From Hirschia sp964352025 (GTDB lineage Bacteria; Pseudomonadota; Alphaproteobacteria; Caulobacterales; Hyphomonadaceae): 64,000 bases of DNA. The position numbers and the translations under genes are program-made. The stretch covers positions 372,001-436,000 of the forward strand of contig CAYGPZ010000001.1 of the NCBI GenBank assembly GCA_964352025.1, read 5' to 3'. Numbering within the stretch: position 1 is the first letter of the stretch; each line of letters starts with the position of its first letter. Under the pieces are notes generated by a model. It saw only the letters and a program-made list of their open reading frames with translations, had not been told where the DNA came from and made no database searches. Below, in pieces: positions 50,934 through 59,054 of the stretch.

Positions 50934-52414
50934 TAGTTTGCTCCTGAACTTGTTTCCGAGGCGAGTTCAATCACATCGCTCTCAGGGTCTTCTGCTTCTG
51001 AAGTGTCAAAAGTGCGGACCCGCATACCTGTCATTGCGGCAGATACTGGTGAGATGATAACTTGCTCACCTTCTGAAAGTCCTTGAGAAATATAGACATA
51101 TTCTTTTGTCGACCGAAGTACGTCCACATTGCGGATTTCTAGCTTTTGTACAATCTGAATATCATCATCTGTACTTTCTTGTATATCGCCAGATGCAGCT
51201 TTGCGCGCATCTTCCTCTTTGTTCTTTGCGGCTATATCGGCATACTTCTTTTCGATAGCATCAATTTTTTGTTGAACAGCCTTTGGTGGAACGTTGAAGT
51301 TGAGTTGCTTCTTCGTTTCCTCAACAGCTTTTCTAGCTTCAGCTATTTCGTTCTCTTTTTCGATCTCAAGTCTTTCCTCGCGGTCGACGACTTCTTCTTC
51401 ACTTTCCACGATGACGTAAACAGTATCTAGGCCGCGCAATGCTTCACGTGGTGCACGGATCACATTGGTCAATGATCGACCTTCGATGTGTGCAGTGACG
51501 AATAGACCGGGTGCCATAGGCGTCCCATCATCAGCACCTTTGCCAAATGGGTCATCTAATTGAGCGAAGATTGAGACAAGGCGTGTTTGTGAATCAACTG
51601 ACGCACCTGTACGTGTGACTTGACCAATCCAAGTGTGCGATTTTCCTCCGACATCGGCGGTAAATGATACTTTCGGGCCGGGGTTAGAGCGTGATGCATT
51701 AAATGCGATAGGAAGACCTAAATCACCCATTTCAGCATTTGGAATAGCCAATTCTACTTCAACAGCATCTTTTGCAAACAGCGAACCGATAGGCGTTCCT
51801 GGAGAAACAAATTGACCAAGTTCAACGCTTTTGGTTTCAACAAGACCGTTAAAAGGAGCCCGAATTTCAGTCCGTGATAATTGCAAGTCTGCGTCTTCGG
51901 CTGAAGCTTCTGCAGCTGCGAGCGACGCACGTGCTTCAGCAAGTTGAGGTTCACGCAGAGCAAGAGGACTTGGGTTTTCAATACCTAATTCTTCTAATTC
52001 TGTGCGAGCAACTTCGGCTTGGGCCATAACAGTTGCAAGAGCTTGACGGGCACTGGCGACCGTCGAGTCGGCACGGACAGCAGACAGTCTATAATCTGCA
52101 TCTTCCAAACGGATCAGTACTTCACCTTGTTTAACAAACCCACCATTCTCTAGGTTAGGAGATACGTATTTTACTTTCCCTGAAACCTGAGGTGAAAGCT
52201 GAACTTGGCGTTTAGGTCTGACAGCACCTTGCGCTCTAACAGAGAGAGATACATCTGCGAGGACAGCTTCTTCTGAGAAGACGGCTAATCCAATTGGGCC
52301 ACGTTCTTTAATTTCCGGTGGCGGTTTCATTGATTTAACGATGCCGGGCACCGTCATAATAACGCCGACAAGAACGACAAAAAGAACGATTTGGATAACT
52401 GTTGTGATTTTCAT
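50933..52414 (-). CDS. RND efflux periplasmic adaptor with coiled-coil insertion
   Basis: A 493-residue membrane fusion protein with an N-terminal anchor (residues 5-25). Barrel-sandwich/lipoyl segments LSPQVSGKVKYVSPNLENGGFVKQGEVL and TEIRAPFNGLVETKSVELGQFVSPGTPIG flank an alpha-hairpin (~110-180), then the beta-barrel (~215-325). An odd feature is a highly charged, helical ~85-residue insert at ~338-423, inside the membrane-proximal part between VYVIVESEE and KLEIRNVDVL, with E-K heptads. It links the permease to the NodT channel. It lies 4 bp after the NodT-type stop. Confidence 0.92.
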   Translation of the reverse strand: MKITTVIQIVLFVVLVGVIMTVPGIVKSMKPPPEIKERGPIGLAVFSEEAVLADVSLSVRAQGAVRPKRQVQLSPQVSGKVKYVSPNLENGGFVKQGEVLIRLEDADYRLSAVRADSTVASARQALATVMAQAEVARTELEELGIENPSPLALREPQLAEARASLAAAEASAEDADLQLSRTEIRAPFNGLVETKSVELGQFVSPGTPIGSLFAKDAVEVELAIPNAEMGDLGLPIAFNASRSNPGPKVSFTADVGGKSHTWIGQVTRTGASVDSQTRLVSIFAQLDDPFGKGADDGTPMAPGLFVTAHIEGRSLTNVIRAPREALRGLDTVYVIVESEEEVVDREERLEIEKENEIAEARKAVEETKKQLNFNVPPKAVQQKIDAIEKKYADIAAKNKEEDARKAASGDIQESTDDDIQIVQKLEIRNVDVLRSTKEYVYISQGLSEGEQVIISPVSAAMTGMRVRTFDTSEAEDPESDVIELASETSSGAN

Positions 52415-52418
52415 TGGT

Positions 52419-53813
52419 CTATAATCCTGCAGAGGCGTCGATTGCTGGAGCGTTACCGCCGCCCAACGCTAGATGATAATTTATACGATTTACGGCACGA
52501 GAAGCCGTCGCAGCGTGAAGCTGACTATTCGCGCTAATTTTACGTGTTTGAGCATTTATCAGATCAAAAATTGATATAAGCCCTTGTTGATATTGACGTT
52601 CTGCAATGACTTCAGCGGCTTCCGCTTCTTTCATCGCTATTTGTAACGCAATTTCTTGTTGTTCAAATGACAGGTCGGCTGCGCGCGCATTTTCGACTTC
52701 CTGCCAAGCTGCTAAAACGACGCTTGCATAGTTAGCGACTGCAGCTTCAGCATTGAGGCGTGCGGCTTTGGCTTGGTTTGCCAGACGGCCTCCAGTGAAT
52801 ATCGGAGCCGTCAAATTGGCTAAAACACGACCTGCAAGTAAATCTACATCGAGTAAGTCTTCAATGTTTTGGGTGTTGTTAATGTTGCCTGCCGCTGAAA
52901 GGCTTAGGGTAGGGCGCATTGCAATGCGCGCAAGGTCAGCTCTTAGCCCCGCAGCGGCCATTCTTGCTTCAGCCGCAGCAACATCAGGGCGTCGTGCAAG
53001 AAGCTCAACTGGCGAGATATCGTCGCCTGCCATTGGCCCCAATACCGGAGGTAAAGAAGGGGCTTCTATTTCAGCGGCGGGATAGCGACCAAGTAAAACT
53101 TCAAGGTTACGCGCTGCATTTTCGATATCTAACGATGTGCGAGCGATCGAAGATTTTGCACTTGCTTCTGCTGAGCGAGACAGTCTGACATCAAGCGTTG
53201 TAGAAAGTCCTGTCGCGACGCGTCTTTCAGTTAACTCTCGAGAGCGTGCCCGTGCAGCCAGATCGTCTTGCGCTAGTTTGTGTTGCGCGATTGCATTGGA
53301 TAGATTGATCCATGCACTTGCTGTGCGTCCGGCAATGGAGAGCTTTAAGTCTTCTAGCTCGGCTTCACTTGCTTGAAAATCAGCATCAGCTGCGGAAATT
53401 CGTTTGGAAACCTGACCCCAAATGTCGACTTCCCAGCTCGTTGTCAGGTTAAGGGAATAACTATCAATTGGAGTCTGATTTAAACCAACGCGTCCCCCAT
53501 TTGATGTGAGGCTAAGGTCTGGTAAGCGTGAGCCTCTCGCCGCGCGTGAATTTGCAAAATCAGCCGCTGCGCGTGCACGAGATGCTAAGAGGCTAGGGTT
53601 GGCCTGTACTGCTTCGGATATGAGAGCATTCATCTCAGTTGAATTGAATTGAGATAGCCAGTCTGATTGCGAAGGAGTGTCAGGAAGAGAAACTGCCCAT
53701 TCATCGGGAATGTTGGTCGTTGAAAGCGTGACATCTGACGTTAAATCGCCTCCACCCATACTGGCGCAGCCGCTGGCTAAAATGGCTAATGCTGAGACAG
53801 AGTAGGTTTTCAT
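52419..53813 (-). CDS. Outer membrane efflux lipoprotein, NodT/OprM family
   Basis: A 464-residue TolC-like channel with a lipoprotein signal ending A-S-G-C. WLSQFNSTEMNALISEAVQANPSL, NLTTSWEVDIWGQVSKRISAADADFQASEA and LLARRPDVAAAEARMAAAG are family signatures of the two OEP repeats. The protein forms the trimeric outer-membrane duct of the efflux complex. It is first in the operon; a 15-bp near-perfect dyad lies 66-111 bp upstream of the start codon. Confidence 0.94.
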   Translation of the reverse strand: MKTYSVSALAILASGCASMGGGDLTSDVTLSTTNIPDEWAVSLPDTPSQSDWLSQFNSTEMNALISEAVQANPSLLASRARAAADFANSRAARGSRLPDLSLTSNGGRVGLNQTPIDSYSLNLTTSWEVDIWGQVSKRISAADADFQASEAELEDLKLSIAGRTASAWINLSNAIAQHKLAQDDLAARARSRELTERRVATGLSTTLDVRLSRSAEASAKSSIARTSLDIENAARNLEVLLGRYPAAEIEAPSLPPVLGPMAGDDISPVELLARRPDVAAAEARMAAAGLRADLARIAMRPTLSLSAAGNINNTQNIEDLLDVDLLAGRVLANLTAPIFTGGRLANQAKAARLNAEAAVANYASVVLAAWQEVENARAADLSFEQQEIALQIAMKEAEAAEVIAERQYQQGLISIFDLINAQTRKISANSQLHAATASRAVNRINYHLALGGGNAPAIDASAGL

Positions 53814-53878
53814 ACGATTACATATTCCAATGGTTTGTATTTATACGCATAGCAGACAAATGTGTCTTCAGATTGTAT

Positions 53879-53924
53879 ATTGTTATTCGATAAGGTTTGT
53901 CAATATTTATTATCGAAAAACAAT
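53879..53924. promoter_or_regulatory. Dyad upstream of the RND efflux operon, probable operator
   Basis: ATTGTTATTCGATAA (53879-53893) and TTATCGAAAAACAAT (53910-53924) are inverted copies matching at 14 of 15 positions, separated by 16 bp. It lies between the divergent efflux operon and phoR. Efflux operons are usually repressed by TetR/MarR-type regulators at such sites; no regulator gene is adjacent. Confidence 0.5.
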
Positions 53925-54121
53925 AATTTCTAGTGTGCGTGTATATTTGGACAAGTTGACATGAAAATGACACTAGATCTGGTGTATGTCGAAAAATCCG
54001 GTTGGGTGCGGTTATTTTAAAATAGTTTAGACTAATTATGTTTTCGTATAGTGAAATGAATATTTTATACTTGTACCCTTAGTAATTAGGGAACGACTTT
54101 ATTAGTTGAAAGATATAGGTT

Positions 54122-55534
54122 TTGAACATCTTTTCTCAGATATGGGCTCTTCAAAAAACGTCCTTTGCGTGGGTTGTTGGTACAGCTCTAATCGTATTTG
54201 CTGCTTTGCTTCTGTTCGATGCAATTGAATTTGTACCAGCTGCACTAAGTGTTTTGGCTTTCGTGTGTCTTGTCTGTGTGCGGGGATATTTTTTGCTTCA
54301 GCAATCAGTACTTCCCGGGTCTGATAAAGTTGGAAATAATGGGGAGCTAAGCAATAAGGAATTTCGTTCAGTTCTGGTGAAGGCGATGAGTGAGCCTTGT
54401 TTGTTCGTAAATCCTGAAGGACGCGTCGAAGTCGCAAATGAAGCAGCGCGCCAGAGTTTCCGTTTTATCGGAGAATTGCCTGTTTTATCTTCAGTTGTGC
54501 GTCGTCCCGAAATGTTGAGCGCGGTTGAAGATGCTTTAAGCGAGAAAGAACCTCAGGATTTCACGTTTGTGGAACGCGGAGAGTATGATCGCTCTTACGC
54601 TTGCGTGGCTGCACCGGTCAGAACGAATTCTGGGTTGGGTGTCCTCATCACAATGGAAGATCTTACCGCAGTTAAAAGAGCTGAGATTGCGCGCGCAGAC
54701 TTTCTGGCAAACGCAAGTCATGAATTGCGTACGCCTTTGACTTCGCTGTCTGGCTTTATTGAAACCATGCGTGGTCCGGCAAAGGATGATCACGAGGCGT
54801 GGGATCATTTCCTTGAAATTATGCATGGGCAAGCTGAGCGTATGCGGCGTCTCATCAATGATTTGCTGTCTCTGTCACGTATTGAATTGAGTGAACATCG
54901 TCGTCCTGCAAGTAATGCCGATCTGGCGGCGGTGATAGGTGAGGTTGGGGATGCGTTGGGCCCAGTTGCTGATGAGCAAAATGTGAAAATTCGTATTTCT
55001 GGCCCAGCGAGTGGTGTTGCGGTTATGGGCGTTCGAGATGAATTGGCACAAGTGGCGCAAAACCTAATTGATAATGCAATTAAATATTCTGAACCTGAAG
55101 ATATTGTTGAGGTTGAGGTTCTAACAGGGCTTAGTCAGGACGAAGCTTTGGAAAAAGCAGGGCGTCGTCGCGAAGGTGCTGCCCAATTCTCTATTACCAA
55201 TAGTTTGGGGCCTGCTGGAACCAAATATGCTGTCTTGCATGTAAGTGATAATGGTCCGGGAATGGACCGAAAATATCTTCCTAGATTATCGGAGCGTTTT
55301 TATCGAATTGATCCGGGAAGAGGGCTTAAAAAGGGTACTGGCCTTGGGCTGGCGATCGTGAAGCACATTGTGAACCGTCACCGCGGTGCGTTCCTTGTCG
55401 AGAGTGAGCTGGGTGTTGGAACTTCATTTGGAGTATTGTTTCCACTGTCTCATGAAGACGCGGAAGCTTCGGACTTGGATCAATTATTAGAGCAACGGGC
55501 GTTTCGCAAATCGGCTTCTAACCAGTCGAATTAA
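54122..55534 (+). CDS. phoR: Phosphate regulon sensor histidine kinase PhoR
   Basis: A 470-residue histidine kinase. Two helices at ~15-55 anchor it with almost no periplasmic domain, as in PhoR. A PAS domain (~82-180; FVNPEGRVEVANEAARQS) is followed by HisKA with His200 in ASHELRTPLTSLSGFIE and the HATPase domain with N-box NLIDNAIKYSE, DNGPGMDRKYLPRLSERFYRID and GTGLGLAIVKH. It phosphorylates PhoB when phosphate is low. TTG is the only reasonable start; the next in-frame ATG would remove the membrane helices. phoU and phoB follow after a 224-bp gap, but pstSCAB is absent here. Confidence 0.88.
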   Translation: MNIFSQIWALQKTSFAWVVGTALIVFAALLLFDAIEFVPAALSVLAFVCLVCVRGYFLLQQSVLPGSDKVGNNGELSNKEFRSVLVKAMSEPCLFVNPEGRVEVANEAARQSFRFIGELPVLSSVVRRPEMLSAVEDALSEKEPQDFTFVERGEYDRSYACVAAPVRTNSGLGVLITMEDLTAVKRAEIARADFLANASHELRTPLTSLSGFIETMRGPAKDDHEAWDHFLEIMHGQAERMRRLINDLLSLSRIELSEHRRPASNADLAAVIGEVGDALGPVADEQNVKIRISGPASGVAVMGVRDELAQVAQNLIDNAIKYSEPEDIVEVEVLTGLSQDEALEKAGRRREGAAQFSITNSLGPAGTKYAVLHVSDNGPGMDRKYLPRLSERFYRIDPGRGLKKGTGLGLAIVKHIVNRHRGAFLVESELGVGTSFGVLFPLSHEDAEASDLDQLLEQRAFRKSASNQSN

Positions 55535-55758
55535 ACTTCTAAATACTTTTGGTTGTCGCAAAGAATTTTCGAAGATTGAGGAAGTTGGTTCTAAGTTGCA
55601 ACAAAACCGTCGCAAAACCATGGTAACGCGGGTCTAAACAAGTGTATTGGGTAATTCTCAGTGTACGGTGCATATTCTAGAATACCTGAATGTATTGAGA
55701 TTTAGGTATCTGAATAGATTTTTTGGGATTTGCGCATAATTTGTGCGATAAGGTCAGT
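55535..55758. other. Gap between phoR and phoU
   Basis: No gene. It holds a perfect 12-bp palindrome TATTCTAGAATA (55673-55684) and the direct repeat TACCTGAAT / TATCTGAAT (55683 onward), 24 bp apart. The spacing does not match the known Pho box. Some promoter for phoU-phoB is expected here. Confidence 0.3.
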
Positions 55759-56442
55759 ATGAATAGTCAAACTGTATTGAATATCTCCAACGAACTTGAG
55801 CTATTGTCAGGCGAGCTTGCCGGCATGGGCGGTCTTGTCGAGGATATGCTTAGTGATGCCTTGTCGGCGGTTATAACCTATGACGTCGAACTGGCATTAG
55901 AAGTCGTTAATCGTGATGCTAAATTGGATATCGTAAAATCGCAAATTGAAGAATCTATTTATGATCTGATTGAGAGGCGTGAGCTCAAAGGTAAAGATTT
56001 GCGTCAAGCGCTTGCTGCGATGAAAGTCGCTGTGGAATTGCGTCGTATCGGTGGTCTGTCGCGCAGTGTCGCGAAACGTACCTCGCAGCTGAAAGAATAT
56101 GAGCGCTCGGATCAGACAAAATCTCTTGGCCGCATGGGGCGTTTGGTTGCCTCACAATTGAAGCGTGTGCTTGATGCATATGGTGAGCGAGATCATGAGA
56201 CTGCACTGGATGTCAGAGAGCGCGACGAAGAGGTTGATGAGTATTACAACTCTATCTTTCGTATCATGGTCACCTACATGATTGAAGATGGACGAAAAAT
56301 CAGCGCCTGCGCCCACTTTATGTTCCTAGCGAAAAAGCTAGAGAGGGCAGGTGATCATTGCTCTCAAATCGCTGAGATAATCTATTACTCCGCAACTGGT
56401 AAGTATCCGTCTACTGAAAGGCCGGCCGCAGATGACGTATAA
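55759..56442 (+). CDS. phoU: Phosphate-specific transport system accessory protein PhoU
   Basis: A 227-residue all-helical protein of two PhoU three-helix bundles. The first has LGRMGRLV-like and VVNRDAKLD/DELALEV-type E/D-x3-D metal-binding motifs (LEVVNRDAKLDIVKSQIE), the second repeats it (ALDVRERDEEVDEYYNSIFR), and FLAKKLERAGDHCSQIAEII is the standard C-terminus. PhoU restrains PhoR when phosphate is plentiful. AAGG lies 5 nt before the ATG at 55759; the longer frame to 55723 is not needed. It overlaps phoB by 11 bp. Confidence 0.94.
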   Translation: MNSQTVLNISNELELLSGELAGMGGLVEDMLSDALSAVITYDVELALEVVNRDAKLDIVKSQIEESIYDLIERRELKGKDLRQALAAMKVAVELRRIGGLSRSVAKRTSQLKEYERSDQTKSLGRMGRLVASQLKRVLDAYGERDHETALDVRERDEEVDEYYNSIFRIMVTYMIEDGRKISACAHFMFLAKKLERAGDHCSQIAEIIYYSATGKYPSTERPAADDV

Positions 56443-57178
56443 TTATTCTGAAAAAACAAAAAGTTCTGGAAACAAACAATCTTCCACAACGCCATATGCG
56501 CTCATCGTTGAAGATGAAGAGGCGTTGGTGCAACTTCTCAAATATAACCTTCAAAGCGAAGGCTATGAAGTTGGTGTTGCTATGGATGGTGAGCTGGCTT
56601 TGTTGATGATTGAAGAAAGACAGCCTGATTTCCTTGTGCTTGACTGGATGCTTCCCAAGCTCTCGGGGATTGAAGTGTGTCGTCGCTTGCGGGCGCGAGA
56701 TACAACAGCCAATTTACCAATTATTATGCTGACGGCCAGAACGGAAGAAGCTGACCGTATCCGTGGTTTGGACACAGGTGCCGATGATTATATCGTCAAA
56801 CCGTTTTCAATGACGGAACTGAAAGCACGAATTCGTGCGGTGATGCGTCGAATACGTCCGGCGTTGACTGAAGATAAGGTCGTTGTGGGGGATTTGGAGG
56901 TCGATCGCACTTCACATAAGGTATCCCGCAATGGCAATGAGATTCATTTGGGGCCAACAGAATTTCGCCTTCTTGACTATTTGATCCAACACCCTGGACG
57001 CGTATTTTCGCGTGAGCGTCTTTTGGACGCTGTGTGGGGTTCGGATATTTATGTAGAGGCTCGCACTGTCGATGTGCACGTTGGACGACTGCGCAAGGCT
57101 TTGAAAATTGATGATCTGCCTGATCCTATCCGCACAGTTCGGTCGGCTGGATATGCGTTAAACCGTGTTGATGAATAG
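56432..57178 (+). CDS. phoB: Phosphate regulon response regulator PhoB
   Basis: A 248-residue OmpR-type response regulator with a ~20-residue N-terminal extension. The receiver phospho-acceptor is Asp71 in FLVLDWMLPKLSG, with the acidic pair near residue 27 and Lys ~122 in YIVKPFS. The winged-helix domain has HLGPTEFRLLDYLIQHPGRVFSRE and ARTVDVHVGRLRKAL, typical of PhoB. It binds Pho boxes to activate phosphate uptake genes. Translation is coupled to phoU. A strong terminator shared with the convergent gcrA follows. Confidence 0.93.
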   Translation: MTYNYSEKTKSSGNKQSSTTPYALIVEDEEALVQLLKYNLQSEGYEVGVAMDGELALLMIEERQPDFLVLDWMLPKLSGIEVCRRLRARDTTANLPIIMLTARTEEADRIRGLDTGADDYIVKPFSMTELKARIRAVMRRIRPALTEDKVVVGDLEVDRTSHKVSRNGNEIHLGPTEFRLLDYLIQHPGRVFSRERLLDAVWGSDIYVEARTVDVHVGRLRKALKIDDLPDPIRTVRSAGYALNRVDE

Positions 57179-57235
57179 ATAGAGTTGGCTTTGCGCAGAT
57201 TATATATTTGCGCTGCCATTCATTAGACAAAAAAT

Positions 57236-57272
57236 AAGCGTCGCTTCTGGGTGAATGAAGCGACGCTTTTTT
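57236..57272. terminator. Bidirectional intrinsic terminator between phoB and gcrA
   Basis: AAGCGTCGCTT and AAGCGACGCTT form a perfect 11-bp stem with an 11-nt loop; T-run on the plus side and A-run on the other serve both convergent genes. Confidence 0.9.
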
Positions 57273-57297
57273 AGTTGGTAAGATGATTTAGTTGAGC

Positions 57298-57834
57298 TTA
57301 TCCAGCCATACGTGTGGATTGCCCATAAGTATCGCGACGTTCGCGTTTTCTTTTTGATGGTTGGTAAGCAAGCTTTGCGTGCTCGGTGCAGTATGGTGAG
57401 TCACCATCTGTTGAGTGACCACAAAAGCCAAAGTCTGCATCGCCAGGGTCACCGACAGGCCATTTACACATAGCATCTGATACAGTCATCACTGTGACCA
57501 TGTCACCATTGCCCAAGCGCTTTGGTTTTACATATGCTGCGGGAGCTAAACGCGATGGAAGCGCTGTTGTGCCTGCTTCTTTTGCTGGTTTGCTTGCTGC
57601 TGTTTTTGCGGTTGCAGCTGCTGGCTGAATAACCTGCGGCTTCGGACGTGCCAAACGTGGTGGACGTTTAACAGGGCGCGAAGGAGTCGCACGGCCCGAA
57701 AGTCCAAGTCTGTGAACTTTTCCGATAACTGCGTTGCGGGTAACACCACCTAATTGTTTTGCGATTTGACTTGCACTGTGACCTTCGGCCCATAGCTTTT
57801 TCAGCTCAGTTACACGTTCTTCTGTCCACGCCAT
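57298..57834 (-). CDS. gcrA: Cell cycle regulator GcrA
   Basis: A 178-residue GcrA protein. The N-terminal helix-turn-helix begins MAWTEERVTELKKLWAEGHSASQIAKQLGGVTRNAVIGKVHRLGLSGR, an invariant hallmark; a long Pro/Ala/Lys linker follows, and the C-terminal region CKWPVGDPGDADFGFCGH...CTEHAKLAY holds the conserved cysteines/histidines. GcrA binds sigma70 and activates promoters carrying CcrM-methylated GANTC sites. It is restricted to alphaproteobacteria. The ATG at 57834 follows GGAGAG; upstream frame to 57945 is rejected. Two GANTC sites and a DnaA-type box lie upstream. Confidence 0.95.
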   Translation of the reverse strand: MAWTEERVTELKKLWAEGHSASQIAKQLGGVTRNAVIGKVHRLGLSGRATPSRPVKRPPRLARPKPQVIQPAAATAKTAASKPAKEAGTTALPSRLAPAAYVKPKRLGNGDMVTVMTVSDAMCKWPVGDPGDADFGFCGHSTDGDSPYCTEHAKLAYQPSKRKRERRDTYGQSTRMAG

Positions 57835-57886
57835 TAGAGTTCTCTCCTCAGCCCTTGCGATAAGTGCGATATCAATATCTTGTTTT

Positions 57887-57977
57887 GACTCGCCTAAATC
57901 GTGCCCTAGTTTCCAACATATCGTACCTAAAGAAAGAAATGACACAATATCTCGTGGCAGTTATTCACAGCTGATTC
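57887..57977. promoter_or_regulatory. GANTC sites and DnaA-type box upstream of gcrA
   Basis: GACTC (57887-57891) and GATTC (57973-57977) are CcrM methylation motifs, and TTATTCACA (57961-57969) fits the DnaA consensus TTATNCACA. They lie 53-143 bp upstream of the start codon. In Caulobacter DnaA activates gcrA, so the arrangement is consistent with conserved cell-cycle control. Confidence 0.45.
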
Positions 57978-58094
57978 AAGATATTGATGGGGATAAACCA
58001 AATGTTTACCTTTTGGTCCAGTGTTTTTTTGATTTGGGGCTTTCAAATTTAGATTCTGCTTCTAAATGAGAGATAGGTTTTGGGAGCGATCGCG

Positions 58095-58955
58095 ATGAGT
58101 AAGCCAACAGTTGAAAATAATGGAGGCGTATCAAACCTTCCAAATGCTCACCTTGTGAGTGAATTTATCCGACCACGTGAGTTTGGGACATTCAATTGGG
58201 TTGGTCTAAAGACTCTATATAAGAGAGAAGTCGCTAGATTTTTGAAGGTTGGAATGCAGACCTTATTGGCTCCTGTTGTATCCGCTCTACTATTTATGGC
58301 GATTTTTAAGCTCGCATTTCCTGAACGTGGAGACATTAATGGCGTCGCGTTTGGTGATTTTATTGCGCCGGGGATTATCATGATGGCGATTTTGAACAAT
58401 GCGTTTCAAAATACATCATCCTCAATCACCATCGCAAAAGTACAAGGTAATACGACGGATTTCCTAATGGCTCCATTGTCTTCATTGGAGCTTACTTTGG
58501 GTTTTCTAGCAGGAGGAGCGTCTCGCGGCATACTCGTTGGTGGCGTGACAATGGCTTGTATAGGTCTGCTTGGTGTTGCGGATGTCTCTATACACTCTAT
58601 TCCTCTATTTTTATTTTTTGCAATTTGTGCCGCATTCATGTTGGCGGCAGTTGGTTTATTAGGCGGAATTTGGGCTGAAAAATTTGATCATTTAGCTGCT
58701 ATAACCAACTTTGTTATTCTGCCTCTGACCATGCTTTCAGGTACGTTTTATCCGATCACTGTTTTCTCTGAACCCTTTGAAACAATGTCACATTTTAATC
58801 CATTTTTTCATTTGATAGATGGATTTAGATATGCGTTCACAGGCGCATCAGATGGCAATTTATGGATAGGTGCAGCCGCTTCACTTACAATTACACTTAT
58901 TCTGTGTACTGCATGTTGGGCTGTGCTGCGATCAGGCTATAAACTCAAAGCTTAA
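58095..58955 (+). CDS. ABC-2 type transporter permease
   Basis: A 286-residue inner membrane protein with six predicted helices. NWVGLKTLYKREVARFLKVGMQTLLAPVVSALLFMAIF is the N-terminal elbow and first helix, and NFVILPLTMLSGTFYPI and HFNPFFHLIDGFRYAFTG are conserved in YadH-like export permeases. No ATPase partner is adjacent; it must be elsewhere. ATG at 58095 follows GGGAG by 8 nt, which is preferred over a TTG at 58080. Substrate unknown. Confidence 0.85.
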   Translation: MSKPTVENNGGVSNLPNAHLVSEFIRPREFGTFNWVGLKTLYKREVARFLKVGMQTLLAPVVSALLFMAIFKLAFPERGDINGVAFGDFIAPGIIMMAILNNAFQNTSSSITIAKVQGNTTDFLMAPLSSLELTLGFLAGGASRGILVGGVTMACIGLLGVADVSIHSIPLFLFFAICAAFMLAAVGLLGGIWAEKFDHLAAITNFVILPLTMLSGTFYPITVFSEPFETMSHFNPFFHLIDGFRYAFTGASDGNLWIGAAASLTITLILCTACWAVLRSGYKLKA

Positions 58956-59054
58956 ATAATCTAATCTTATCAAACATTGACAGATAGCCAGCGGAGCCTC
59001 ATAGACCATGGGCTTCCGTAGAATTTTCTTTCCATACGCTGTGAGGATTTCCCA

